Source: Pseudomonas moorei (GTDB lineage Bacteria; Pseudomonadota; Gammaproteobacteria; Pseudomonadales; Pseudomonadaceae). Taken from it: a DNA stretch of 59,956 nt. The position numbers were made by a program, and so were the translations under genes. The DNA lies in the NCBI RefSeq assembly GCF_008801475.1, contig NZ_VZPP01000023.1, positions 1 through 59,956 of the forward strand, given 5' to 3'. Under the pieces are notes generated by a model, which saw nothing but the letters and a program-made list of their open reading frames with translations, had not been told where the DNA came from and ran no database searches. Positions 16,801 through 23,912 of this stretch are shown here, one piece after another (position 1 is the first letter of the stretch; each line of letters begins with the position of its first letter).

Positions 16801-19117
16801 GCGGTTGCACGACAGTCTCGGCCCGGAGGACGCGCCGATCCGCAAAGTGCTGATCCGGGGGGAGGATGGCCGATATGAAGCACGGGACGCACTCAATCAA
16901 CACCTGCACGGTGCGGACTCGCTTTATGCCGCCGTATTGCACGCTTTACCCGACCCACAGCGCATCGCCCTGGGTTATGAAATCCATGACGCGGCAGGGC
17001 TTGAGCGCGCGGTGAAGGCACAGCCTTTGGATCGAGCCATGTTGGAGCCGATCCTGCGGGACAACCCGCTGCTCAAACCGTCCTACGACCCGAGCGTCAT
17101 GCGCTTGCGCGGTGGCATGCCGGGTTATGCGCAGGTTCCGCGCGGTATGGGATTGCGGCGCCGGGCTCGCTCGTTGTACCCGGGCTTTAGCCAGGACGAA
17201 ATCGAAACACTGTTGACCGAGTTCACTCAGAACGGTGGTTCGCCCCATGATCGCCTGTCCGCGCTGGAGGCCGAGTTCGATCGGTTGAACCGGACGATGC
17301 AAAACTGGATGAATTCACCAACGGCGTCCTTCCGTTTCACGCCGTCAGGGATTGCCGAAATGCGCGCCCGCGAGCGTTTCTACAAGGCGATCCGGCAATG
17401 CTGGCAGCGCACCGGACCCGAGGGCGTGCAAGTGACGGGGGCGGTGCGCCCGCAATGGCTGCAGCTCGACGACTTTCCTTTGATCCGTAGGATCCTTGAG
17501 ACGCTGCCGAAACTGGAGGCCAACTTCGATCACGTCACCAGCCTGAGCCTGCGCAGCGGCGAGTTGCGCAACGAGCATTTGGGGTTTCTCGCCTCGTTTC
17601 GTCGGGTGCGTTATCTCAACCTGCAAGACAACCTGCTGACCGCCGTTCCCGAGGCCATCAGCGAGATGAGTCATCTCACCGATCTGTCCTTCAATGAAAA
17701 TCGTATCGAACTGGATGCACTGGCGGTGGATCGCCTGAAAAGGCTGGTTCATCTAAGGTCGCTGGGCTTGCGGGGCAACCCGTTGAAGCTCACGCCAAAC
17801 ATCAGTCGGATGCCGCAATTGCAGGTCATCTTGCTCAATGAAACAGGCCTGGACAGTTGGCCCGTCGGACTGTTTTCCCAGTCGCGGCCGCGCAGTATTT
17901 ACCTCGACCTGCGACACAACCCGATCACCCGAATTCCAGAGGTCGCACCCGGTTCGTTTCGCGCCGAACTGCTGGCGCGCACCTTGATCAGCCGTGAGCC
18001 GCGCTGGATTTCGCCGGATAACCTCGCCACCCTCAAGTCCTACATCGAGTCGGTGGGCATGGACCCTGACCGACCGTACCCGCCGCGCGGCACGCTCGAC
18101 AGCGCCGACTGGTGGATGGGCATGACCGAACGGCAATGGCAGGAAAAACAGGAATTCTGGAACGAGGTCGAGGATGAGTTCGACTCGGTGCCGTTCTTCA
18201 ATGAAATCCGCAAACTCACTCAATCGGCCGACTTCACGGCGGGCGACGCCTACAAGACGGACCTGACCGCCAAGGTCTGGCGCATGCTCGAAGCCATGGC
18301 CAAGGACAGCGAACTGCGGGTCAAACTGTTCAACGAGGCCGCAACACCCACCGAGTGTGTGGACGGTGGCACGCAACTGTTCAATGCCATGGGCCTGCAG
18401 GTGCTGATTCATGAGGCCTACGCCCTGGGCAGCGCGGACCTGATCGAAACTCGGCTGCTGGAGTTGGCCCAGGGCAAGTCGCGGCTCGACGAGCTCGGCG
18501 CCATCGCCCGCCAACGGGTGGCGTCACGACTGGCCGCTGGGGAGCGGTTCCGGCGACTCGACGACCAGGGCAATGTCACGGGCACTATCGATGAAGTGGA
18601 AGTGCACCTGGCGTACATGACGGATCTGGCCCAGCGCCTGGATTTGCCGTGGCAGGCCCGGGGCATGCAGTTCCGCAAGATCGCCGGTGTGACCAAGGAG
18701 ATGATCGACGCGGCGTTCCGGCGAATCGTGGCGCTGGAGGAGGGTGACTTGCTCACGGATCGAATCCTTGAACAGCCCCTGTGGAAAACCTGGCTGGAGT
18801 CTTCCAGCGGTGGTGAACTGGACAGTTTGAAGCGACAGATCGACGCGACCACGGAGTTGCTGGATGCGCTGCAACGTCGGTTCGAGGCCGTGGAGCCGGC
18901 CGCCAGGGCGGACCTGGACGTGGAGATCAAAGCGCTTTGTCGCGAGTTGAACCGCGACGAAAACGCCTTCAGCGAGGGGCAGGTCATGAGCGATGAGGAC
19001 TACTCCAAGGCGTTGACCGACATCGACCGGCAGATCCGGCAAACGTTGAAATCGATCACTCAACAAGCGATCGAACGTGCCCGATTACCGCGGCTTGAGA
19101 TTGAGCCCGCTCAATAA
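13868..19117 (+). CDS. Giant DUF6543 protein with leucine-rich repeats and NEL-type E3 ubiquitin ligase domain
   Basis: 1749 residues; GTG start with AAGGTGA about 7 bases upstream, no signal peptide. Regions in order: DUF6543 region (about 20-600) with YVPDDPEHPLREY at 364 and a hydrophobic helical stretch about 500-565; a long helical middle with MRLRGG at 1078; five or six LRRs (about 1218-1361, e.g. VRYLNLQDNLLTAVPEAISEM); then a NEL domain with Cys1497 in the catalytic CxD motif (ECVDGG, Asp1499). NEL enzymes of the IpaH/SspH family transfer ubiquitin through this cysteine inside eukaryotic cells, with LRRs selecting the target. So this is a probable effector aimed at a eukaryotic host or predator. 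No secretion genes or HrpL box are visible nearby. Confidence 0.88.
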   Translation: MSDLHGSNLRATPAQNNGVHYSRVLDVIPGAIKKASMSRLKSLETLRPETPEWYSAAREIDRQYLKELIEEQARVQGVLDKSLGDLRHDIKAFAEPLLSASMQANFNGVENIDALSAQLEVPSKIAFVIDTGASRVRQSTLLEAALHNFEKSETAEDAWRSSSGIYRKDERGALALEPGVSLPGFASMCRRLDIGGQYQRHIKSILLPATPEARRALQDESVASEKATFQVASLIARLKGDISDHAYGQLGQLHQSQADATLYDRPLHCHRLSLMGFRLTGIVLFSAISDPSQIKQAIDALTPDSVKFWSEWSQRIPVLPGSEYERFKLLQAFFANGPQGLNDELLRRDDIYHQSRLSGPLIAYVPDDPEHPLREYPSLTAFMKTLIGQLRDSQYQAFFSRFVAQKDKGLFFSRVNERLKTVTWQQREPLDMGPWWRETAVENPDAEPITNQITGDLWATLFIERRDKAIADARRIAVPTDDEDANARFKRLTSYLDIGWNLFNFAAMLVPGLGEAMLGIMIAQMLAEVAEGIEDWSKGDKEEATAYFNGVLINFAQLALMGAGHGVPAGQLTPIKVSPFVEGLKPVEVAGKPRLWNPDLTPYEQSVTLPKEAVVGEKGLYRHQEQDLLRIDDKCYEVKQDPNTGQPRLQHPTRANAYQPLLEHNGADLWKTELDQPLEWDRRQLLKRLGASVDGFTDQTLEQILTVSGVHENALRRLHVEHEAAPALLTDTLKRFKAYAEAEACADQILAGRIGQDWADYAVRFMTELPGWPEGKAIEVFEGPGLSGAVIKEGYADALPAETLQMTWQDLLGGALPERVVGFVDEQALREMLGQWFAGDAKARTKALRDRLADQARGSKKRLFDKLYERRERVDDARVSLLKGDESSLSTSVAQALLDHADPSDLKHLAEKKRVPLRLSQQAGEAAHQLRVARAYEGLYLDELHNTDTERLELHSLAALPGWPADLRLEIRDYSFSGRLHDSLGPEDAPIRKVLIRGEDGRYEARDALNQHLHGADSLYAAVLHALPDPQRIALGYEIHDAAGLERAVKAQPLDRAMLEPILRDNPLLKPSYDPSVMRLRGGMPGYAQVPRGMGLRRRARSLYPGFSQDEIETLLTEFTQNGGSPHDRLSALEAEFDRLNRTMQNWMNSPTASFRFTPSGIAEMRARERFYKAIRQCWQRTGPEGVQVTGAVRPQWLQLDDFPLIRRILETLPKLEANFDHVTSLSLRSGELRNEHLGFLASFRRVRYLNLQDNLLTAVPEAISEMSHLTDLSFNENRIELDALAVDRLKRLVHLRSLGLRGNPLKLTPNISRMPQLQVILLNETGLDSWPVGLFSQSRPRSIYLDLRHNPITRIPEVAPGSFRAELLARTLISREPRWISPDNLATLKSYIESVGMDPDRPYPPRGTLDSADWWMGMTERQWQEKQEFWNEVEDEFDSVPFFNEIRKLTQSADFTAGDAYKTDLTAKVWRMLEAMAKDSELRVKLFNEAATPTECVDGGTQLFNAMGLQVLIHEAYALGSADLIETRLLELAQGKSRLDELGAIARQRVASRLAAGERFRRLDDQGNVTGTIDEVEVHLAYMTDLAQRLDLPWQARGMQFRKIAGVTKEMIDAAFRRIVALEEGDLLTDRILEQPLWKTWLESSSGGELDSLKRQIDATTELLDALQRRFEAVEPAARADLDVEIKALCRELNRDENAFSEGQVMSDEDYSKALTDIDRQIRQTLKSITQQAIERARLPRLEIEPAQ

Positions 19118-19164
19118 CCGCGAACCAGAACGTTCATTCAAGAGGTAGAACGAGCAATCAGTAA

Positions 19165-19222
19165 CCTGTGGCGAGCGAGCCTGCTCCGGGCGGCGATCCG
19201 ACAAGCTCCCTCGCCACAGATA
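19165..19222. repeat. Degenerate REP pair
   Basis: CCTGTGGCGAGCGAGCCTGCTCC at 19165-19187 faces ACAAGCTCCCTCGCCACAGATA at 19201-19222, allowing an imperfect hairpin just after the NEL-protein gene and before the convergent DUF6124 gene. Confidence 0.65.
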
Positions 19223-19258
19223 CTGTGTTCGTTCTGAACGGACAGCGCTTTTTCGGGT

Positions 19259-19618
19259 TCACGCTCGATTATCCAGTACCCGATTCACCGCCAGCTCACT
19301 GAGCATGATCACTTGCTGAAGCGCCAGCATGGCGTTGCGGTTCGCGCCGTCCAGCATCCCGGCAAATTCACTCGCCATCACACTCGCCGACGCCAATGAC
19401 TCGCAGGCATGGGCCAACAGCGTTTCGTTGTCGACGTCCGGTGCAACGACAAAAATGGTGCGGGGCGTACGCGTGGCGGCCGTCACCGGGATGTCGGGTT
19501 TGAGGTAATAGTCCAATGCGCGGTCGACGGCGGGGTGTAGCTTTCTTGCCGGCGTGCAGAGGTGCGCATCGTTGTTTTGAGGTGCTGATCCAGCGGGTGT
19601 GTCGGTGGCATTGGGCAT
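19259..19618 (-). CDS. DUF6124-like small protein of unknown function
   Basis: 119 residues from ATG 19618 (GGAG 7 bases upstream; a longer in-frame extension to 19678 lacks such a site). The N-terminal 60 residues are polar and Pro/Ala-rich. The C-terminal half (IFVVAPDVDNETLLAHACESLASASVMASEFAGMLDG...LQQVIMLSELAVNRVLD) is an amphipathic helical stretch typical of a small family abundant in Pseudomonas and often annotated DUF6124/DUF3077-like. No function is known. It is convergent with the NEL-effector gene. Confidence 0.75.
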   Translation of the reverse strand: MPNATDTPAGSAPQNNDAHLCTPARKLHPAVDRALDYYLKPDIPVTAATRTPRTIFVVAPDVDNETLLAHACESLASASVMASEFAGMLDGANRNAMLALQQVIMLSELAVNRVLDNRA

Positions 19619-19979
19619 GGTGAGTCTCCGTGAAAGGTCTGGAGTGGCCACGCTACCCCTCTGACTTCCGACGGCCAACCCTAAAAAGACGTCGGATGCG
19701 TCCTCGATTTTTCAAGAGTTTTCATCGTTTCTAAACGTTTCTTTTTCGTCGGTTAAACGGTGCTCGAAGGGTTTGTTTAAGCGCTGTCAGCATGCCTTCA
19801 TTCGGGCTACAAAAGCTTGTGCCGTTGCCTACAGTTGCGCCAGAATCCGCCGGCTTGTGCGCCTTGGTGCGGGTCTCTATTGTTTTGCGGCCACTGCCCA
19901 TCAGTGGTCGGGTTTAGCAGCCCGTTGATGTCAAGACGCACACTGCCTCTGTCAGTCAGGTATCCCATCCCTGCACTTG

Positions 19980-20138
19980 ATGGTGGCTGTGCGCAGGGCG
20001 CTTCGGCGCGCCGATTTCTTGGCTCATCGGTCTGCTAACCTGCGCGCAGCTGCCTCCCTTGCCAATGCCTCGGAAGACCTGCTGTCCATCAGCGCCATTG
20101 CCGCAATCATCGCCCGGCAGCAAAGCCGGGCCGGCTGA
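19980..20138 (+). CDS. Possible small ORF (52 codons)
   Basis: ATG at 19980 to TGA at 20138 would encode a 52-residue peptide ending DLLSISAIAAIIARQQSRAG, basic at the N-terminus and amphipathic at the C-terminus. There is no good ribosome site, and the first half overlaps the inverted-repeat structure at 19982-20054, so the reading frame may be incidental. Kept only because the stretch between 19619 and 20211 otherwise has no gene. Confidence 0.2.
   Translation: MVAVRRALRRADFLAHRSANLRAAASLANASEDLLSISAIAAIIARQQSRAG
19982..20054 (+). ncRNA. Candidate structured RNA or DNA element (three-way junction)
   Basis: GGTGGCTGTGCGCAGG (19982-19997) can pair with CCTGCGCGCAGCTGCC (20039-20054) in an unbroken 16-bp stem with three G-U pairs. 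Inside sit a GCGC-TTCG-GCGC hairpin (19998-20009, a UUCG tetraloop) and a six-bp GCCGAT/ATCGGT hairpin (20010-20031). A further GCCCGGC/GCCGGGC hairpin lies at about 20110-20129, and a terminator with a T-run on this strand at 20157-20191. It could be a small RNA, the 3' structure of another transcript, or a dispersed repeat. G-U pairs support an RNA reading, but the opposite strand cannot be excluded. The rest of the 593-base gap (19619-20211) shows no other convincing feature. Confidence 0.4.
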
Positions 20139-20156
20139 CGCGTCCGGCAGAAAAAG

Positions 20157-20191
20157 AAAACCCGATGGCGGTCACCCACCCTCGGGTTTTT
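20157..20191. terminator. Bidirectional intrinsic terminator after ureC
   Basis: Nine-bp stem AAAACCCGA / TCGGGTTTT with a 16-base loop. T-run TTTTT follows on the plus strand, and A-rich AAAAAGAAAA precedes it, giving a T-tract on the minus strand. It lies 21 bases beyond the ureC stop and can end the urease operon; it can equally end a plus-strand transcript from the structured element upstream. Confidence 0.75.
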
Positions 20192-20211
20192 ATTGGGCGA
20201 GCCGCTCACCT

Positions 20212-21912
20212 TCAGAACAGGAAATACCGCTGCGCCATCGGCAACACATCCGCCGGTTCACACCACAACAACACGCCGTCGGCCTTGACCTGATAGGTCT
20301 GCGGGTCGACGTCGATGTTCGGCAGGTAGTCGTTGTGGATCAGGTCGGTTTTCTGCACCTGGCGACAGCCTTTGACCACGGCTATTTTTTTCTTCAGGCC
20401 CAGGGCTTCGGGCAGGCCGGCGGCCTGTGCGGCCTGGCTGATGAAGGTCATGCTGGTGGCGTGCAGCGAGCCGCCAAAGCTTGCGAACATCGGGCGGTAG
20501 TGCACCGGTTGCGGCGTCGGAATCGAGGCGTTGGCATCACCCATCAGGCTGGCCGCGATGGCACCGCCCTTGAGGATCAACGTCGGTTTGACCCCGAAGA
20601 ACGCCGGACGCCAGAGCACCAGATCGGCCCATTTCCCGACTTCCACCGAGCCCACTTCATGGCTGATGCCGTGGGTGATCGCCGGGTTGATGGTGTATTT
20701 GGCGATGTAGCGCTTGGCGCGGAAGTTGTCGTTGCCTTCACCGTCGCCGGGCAGCGGGCCGCGCTGTTTTTTCATCTTGTCGGCGGTTTGCCAGGTGCGG
20801 GTGATGACTTCGCCAACCCGGCCCATGGCCTGACTGTCGGAGCTGATCATCGAGAATGCACCCAGGTCGTGGAGGATGTCTTCGGCGGCAATCGTCTCGC
20901 GGCGGATGCGGCTTTCGGCGAAGGCCACGTCTTCGGCAATGCTCGGGTCCAGGTGATGGCAGACCATCAGCATGTCGAGGTGTTCGTCGATGGTGTTGCC
21001 GGTGAACGGCCGGGTCGGGTTGGTGGAACTCGGCAGTACGTTGGCAAAGCCGCAGGCCTTGATGATATCCGGGGCGTGGCCGCCGCCCGCGCCTTCGGTG
21101 TGGTAGGTGTGGATGGTGCGGCCCTTGAAGGCGGCGAGGGTGGTTTCGACGAAGCCGGATTCGTTGAGGGTGTCGGTGTGGATCGCCACCTGCACATCGT
21201 ACTGGTCGGCAACGCTCAGGCAGTTGTCGATGCTCGCGGGCGTGGTGCCCCAATCCTCGTGCAGCTTGAGGCCGATGGCGCCGGCCTTGACCTGCTCGAT
21301 CAACGGCCCCGGCAGGCTGGCGTTGCCTTTGCCGGTCAGGCCGATGTTCATCGGGAAGGCATCGGCGGCTTGAAGCATCCGCGCCAGATGCCACGGGCCG
21401 GAAGTGCAAGTAGTAGCGTTGGTGCCGGTGGCCGGCCCGGTGCCGCCGCCGATCATGGTGGTGACGCCGCTCATCAGCGCTTCTTCGATCTGCTGCGGGC
21501 AGATGAAATGAATGTGGGTGTCGATGCCGCCGGCGGTGAGGATCATGCCTTCGCCGGCGATGACTTCGGTACCGGCGCCAATGGCGATGGTGACATCGGG
21601 CTGGACATCGGGGTTGCCGGCCTTGCCGATCGCGGCGATGCGCCCGTCCTTGAGGCCGACGTCGGCCTTGACGATGCCCCAGTGGTCGATGATCAGCGCG
21701 TTGGTGATCAGGGTGTCGACGACGTCGGCGGCGAGCAGCTGGCTCTGGCCCTGGCCATCGCGGATCACTTTGCCGCCGCCGAACTTCACTTCTTCGCCGT
21801 AGGTGGTGAAGTCTTTTTCCACTTCGATCCACAGGTCGGTGTCGGCCAGGCGCACCTTGTCGCCGACGGTGGGGCCGAACATGTCGGCGTAGGCCTGACG
21901 GGAGATTTTCAT
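20212..21912 (-). CDS. ureC: Urease alpha (catalytic) subunit
   Basis: 566 residues, full length for UreC. Hydrolyses urea to ammonia and carbamate in the cytoplasm with a di-nickel centre. Visible landmarks: DTHIHF (His133, His135, Ni ligands), GLKLHEDWG with Lys216 (carbamylated bridging lysine), HTDTLNESGFVE, HTYHTEGAGGGHAPDI, and the flap motif MVCHHLDP. It is the last gene of a minus-strand block urtABCDE-ureD-ureA-GNAT-GNAT-ureB-ureC. The gap from ureB holds a REP pair. Accessory genes ureE, ureF and ureG are not in the window. Confidence 0.98.
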   Translation of the reverse strand: MKISRQAYADMFGPTVGDKVRLADTDLWIEVEKDFTTYGEEVKFGGGKVIRDGQGQSQLLAADVVDTLITNALIIDHWGIVKADVGLKDGRIAAIGKAGNPDVQPDVTIAIGAGTEVIAGEGMILTAGGIDTHIHFICPQQIEEALMSGVTTMIGGGTGPATGTNATTCTSGPWHLARMLQAADAFPMNIGLTGKGNASLPGPLIEQVKAGAIGLKLHEDWGTTPASIDNCLSVADQYDVQVAIHTDTLNESGFVETTLAAFKGRTIHTYHTEGAGGGHAPDIIKACGFANVLPSSTNPTRPFTGNTIDEHLDMLMVCHHLDPSIAEDVAFAESRIRRETIAAEDILHDLGAFSMISSDSQAMGRVGEVITRTWQTADKMKKQRGPLPGDGEGNDNFRAKRYIAKYTINPAITHGISHEVGSVEVGKWADLVLWRPAFFGVKPTLILKGGAIAASLMGDANASIPTPQPVHYRPMFASFGGSLHATSMTFISQAAQAAGLPEALGLKKKIAVVKGCRQVQKTDLIHNDYLPNIDVDPQTYQVKADGVLLWCEPADVLPMAQRYFLF

Positions 21913-21950
21913 TCGTTTGCCTTGTAAATGATGAGTGGCAACCTGCGATC

Positions 21951-22088
21951 CATTGTGGCGAGGGAGCTTGCTCCCGCTGGGCTGCGCAGCAGCCCTGAAG
22001 CCGTCAATCGGGTTTCGTCAGGCACACTGAATTGTTTGGCTTGGCGAGCGCTGCGCACTCGAGCGGGAGCAAGCTCCCTCGCCACAGG
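21951..22088. repeat. Inverted pair of REP-like elements between ureB and ureC
   Basis: TTGTGGCGAGGGAGCTTGCTCCCGC at about 21954-21978 and its inverse GAGCGGGAGCAAGCTCCCTCGCCACA at about 22061-22086, with a smaller GGGCTGCGCAGCAGCCC palindrome just inside the left arm. This is the GGCGAGGGAGC REP subfamily. It separates two urease subunit genes without an obvious T-run, so it is more likely an RNA-stability element than a terminator. Confidence 0.8.
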
Positions 22089-22096
22089 TGAACCTG

Positions 22097-22405
22097 TCAG
22101 TCGAGATTCCCCATGATCCGCCCGGCAAAGCCGAACACCCGCCGATGCCCGGCCAGGTCGACCAGCTCGACTTCCCGGCTCTGCCCCGGCTCGAAGCGCA
22201 CGGCGGTGCCGGCGGGAATGTTCAGGCGCATGCCACGACTGGCGGTGCGGTCGAAGGTCAGGGCGTCGTTGGTTTCGAAAAAGTGGTAGTGCGAGCCGAC
22301 CTGGATCGGCCGGTCGCCGCTGTTGGCCACGGTCAGGCTCAGGGTGCGACGGCCAGCGTTGAGTTCGATGTCGCCGGGCTGGATCTGGTATTCACCGGGA
22401 ATCAT
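22097..22405 (-). CDS. ureB: Urease beta subunit
   Basis: 102 residues starting MIPGEYQIQPGDIELNAGR, with conserved VGSHYHFFETN and FDRTASRGMRLNIPAGTAVRFEPGQ; complete. Structural subunit of the (UreABC)3 urease. ATG at 22405 shares one base with the stop of the preceding GNAT gene (TGATG) and has AAGGAG upstream, so it is translationally coupled to that acetyltransferase. Confidence 0.97.
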   Translation of the reverse strand: MIPGEYQIQPGDIELNAGRRTLSLTVANSGDRPIQVGSHYHFFETNDALTFDRTASRGMRLNIPAGTAVRFEPGQSREVELVDLAGHRRVFGFAGRIMGNLD

Positions 22406-22938
22406 CAATGGGCTCCTTGGAGAATCTTGTAGTAGAGGGCGGTGGGCTTGTAGCGCCCGCTCGGGTCGCAGGCGTAGTCGGGGATTTCGCCGGCGCGGGT
22501 GTAGCCCAGGGCCTTGTAGAAATCTTCCGCCACAGAGCCGGCTTCGGTATCGAGGTAGAGCAGGCCGCGCTTGTGCTGCAGGGCCGCTTGCTCCAGAGCG
22601 TTCATCAATTGTTGGCCCAGCCCCCGGCGCCGCGCGTGTTCGCGCACCAGCAGCTTTTGCACCTCGGCACGGTTCAGGCCGTTGGCTTTCTGGCACAGGG
22701 TCAGTTGCACGCTGGCCTGTACTTGTTCGTCCTTGACCACCACCCACAGCAGCACATGGCCCTTGTTCAGATTTTCCTGAACCTCATCGAAGTACGCACG
22801 GGCCTGAGTCGCGTCCAGGTCGGCCATGAAACCGACACTGGCGCCATAGCCCACGGCGTCGAGCAGCAGATCAATCAAACCCTGACGATAGTGCGCAAAG
22901 CTTTCAACATTGACGCGTCGCAGTTGGGCGGGGTTCAT
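22405..22938 (-). CDS. GNAT-family N-acetyltransferase in the urease operon
   Basis: 177 residues. GNAT core is visible: VQLTLCQKANGLNRAEVQKLLVREHARRRGLGQQLMNALEQ, with the acetyl-CoA pyrophosphate loop R-R-x-G-L-G, followed by the beta-bulge LLYLDTEAGSVAEDFYKALGYTRAGEIPDY. Substrate unknown. It sits between a second GNAT gene (6-base gap) and ureB (one-base overlap), so it is part of the urease transcript. A role in ammonia or amine metabolism is only suggested by position. Confidence 0.88.
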   Translation of the reverse strand: MNPAQLRRVNVESFAHYRQGLIDLLLDAVGYGASVGFMADLDATQARAYFDEVQENLNKGHVLLWVVVKDEQVQASVQLTLCQKANGLNRAEVQKLLVREHARRRGLGQQLMNALEQAALQHKRGLLYLDTEAGSVAEDFYKALGYTRAGEIPDYACDPSGRYKPTALYYKILQGAH

Positions 22939-22944
22939 CGGGTA

Positions 22945-23478
22945 TCACTCCTTGTTGGCGCTCGGTGGTTGCGCGCCAGGATTGAGGGTCAGTTGCATAA
23001 AGGTCAGGTCCAGCCAGCGACCGAATTTGGTGCCCACCTGAGGCATTTGCCCGGTGACCACGAAGCCGGTGCGCTCATGCAGGCGAATGGACGCGGCGTT
23101 GCCGCTTTCGATGGCGGCGACCATCACGTGTTTGCCGCATTCCCTGGCGCGTTCGATCAGTACCTCCATCAACCGTGGACCGAGGCCATTGCCGCGCTGG
23201 TCGCTGCGTACGTAAACCGAGTGTTCGACGGTGTGACGGAAGCCATCAAAAGGCCGCCAGTCGCCGAATGAAGCGTAGCCCAGCACGTGGTTTTCGGCGT
23301 TGACGATCACCAGGATCGGGTAGGCCTGGGATTGCCGGGCGCTGAACCAGGCCTGGCGATTGCCCAGGTCCACGGCCTGTTCGTTCCAGATGGCCGTGGT
23401 GTTGAGCACGGCGTCGTTGTAGATATCGCGGATGGCCGGCAGGTCGGCATGTACCGCATCGCGGATGTGGTAAGTCAT
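22945..23478 (-). CDS. GNAT N-acetyltransferase, phosphinothricin/methionine-sulfoximine type
   Basis: 177 residues. Starts MTYHIRDAVHADLPAIRDIYNDAVLNTTAIWNE; features GYASFGDWRPFDGFRHTVEHSVYVR, the acetyl-CoA loop DQRGNGLGPRLM and ESGNAASIRLHERTGF, then a C-terminal VGTKFGRWLDLTFMQL. This is the pattern of the Pat/MddA/YncA group, which acetylates L-methionine sulfoximine, methionine sulfone or phosphinothricin, glutamine-synthetase inhibitors. Chemically that fits an ammonia-producing operon, but the substrate here is inferred. It is 9 bases after ureA. Confidence 0.87.
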   Translation of the reverse strand: MTYHIRDAVHADLPAIRDIYNDAVLNTTAIWNEQAVDLGNRQAWFSARQSQAYPILVIVNAENHVLGYASFGDWRPFDGFRHTVEHSVYVRSDQRGNGLGPRLMEVLIERARECGKHVMVAAIESGNAASIRLHERTGFVVTGQMPQVGTKFGRWLDLTFMQLTLNPGAQPPSANKE

Positions 23479-23487
23479 GGCGTGGTC

Positions 23488-23790
23488 TCAGGCGATCGGT
23501 TGATGGACGGTGACCAGTTTGGTGCCGTCGGGGAAGGTCGCTTCGACCTGGATCTCCGGGATCATTTCCGGGATGCCTTCCATCACTTGCTCACGGCTGA
23601 GCAGGGTGGTGCCGTAGTGCATCAACTCGGCCACGGTCTGGCCATCGCGGGCACCTTCGAGCAGCGCGGCGGAGATGTAGGCCATGGCCTCCGGGTAATT
23701 GAGTTTTACGCCGCGGGCCAAACGCCGCTCGGCCACCAGGCCGGCGGTGAAGATCAGTAGCTTGTCTTTTTCGCGTGGGGTCAGGTCCAT
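23488..23790 (-). CDS. ureA: Urease gamma subunit
   Basis: 100 residues, complete: MDLTPREKDKLLIFTAGLVAERRLARGVKLNYPEA and the C-terminal TFPDGTKLVTVHQPI are diagnostic for UreA. Smallest structural subunit of urease. It follows ureD across a gap with REP sequence, and precedes the two GNAT genes instead of directly joining ureB. Confidence 0.98.
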   Translation of the reverse strand: MDLTPREKDKLLIFTAGLVAERRLARGVKLNYPEAMAYISAALLEGARDGQTVAELMHYGTTLLSREQVMEGIPEMIPEIQVEATFPDGTKLVTVHQPIA

Positions 23791-23842
23791 TGGTGCAATC
23801 CATCAGGGCAGATTAAAAAGGTATTCGGGTACATCAACACGA

Positions 23843-23905
23843 CCCCTGTGGGAGCTGGCTTGCCAGCGATGGGGACCTCAAGGCCGGAAAAAGCTCCCAC
23901 AGGGA
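23843..23905. repeat. REP element with a truncated partner
   Basis: CCCTGTGGGAGCTGGCTTGCCAGCGATGGGG followed about 14 bases later by AAAGCTCCCACAGGGAT, i.e. the outer half of an inverted partner. It lies between ureD and ureA. Confidence 0.75.
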
Positions 23906-23912
23906 TCGGTGT

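Noticed and set aside
19817..20038. 73-codon frame (ending ALDGGCAQGASARRFLGSSVC) in the gap after the DUF6124 gene
   Set aside because: Cys/Arg/Ser-rich, no ribosome site, and it runs into the inverted-repeat structure; better explained by that element.
20059..21927. A 622-codon open frame antisense to ureC
   Set aside because: It is the complement of a highly conserved urease gene; its composition (His, Val, Gly, Asp-rich) is what GC-rich antisense frames give, and there is no ribosome site.
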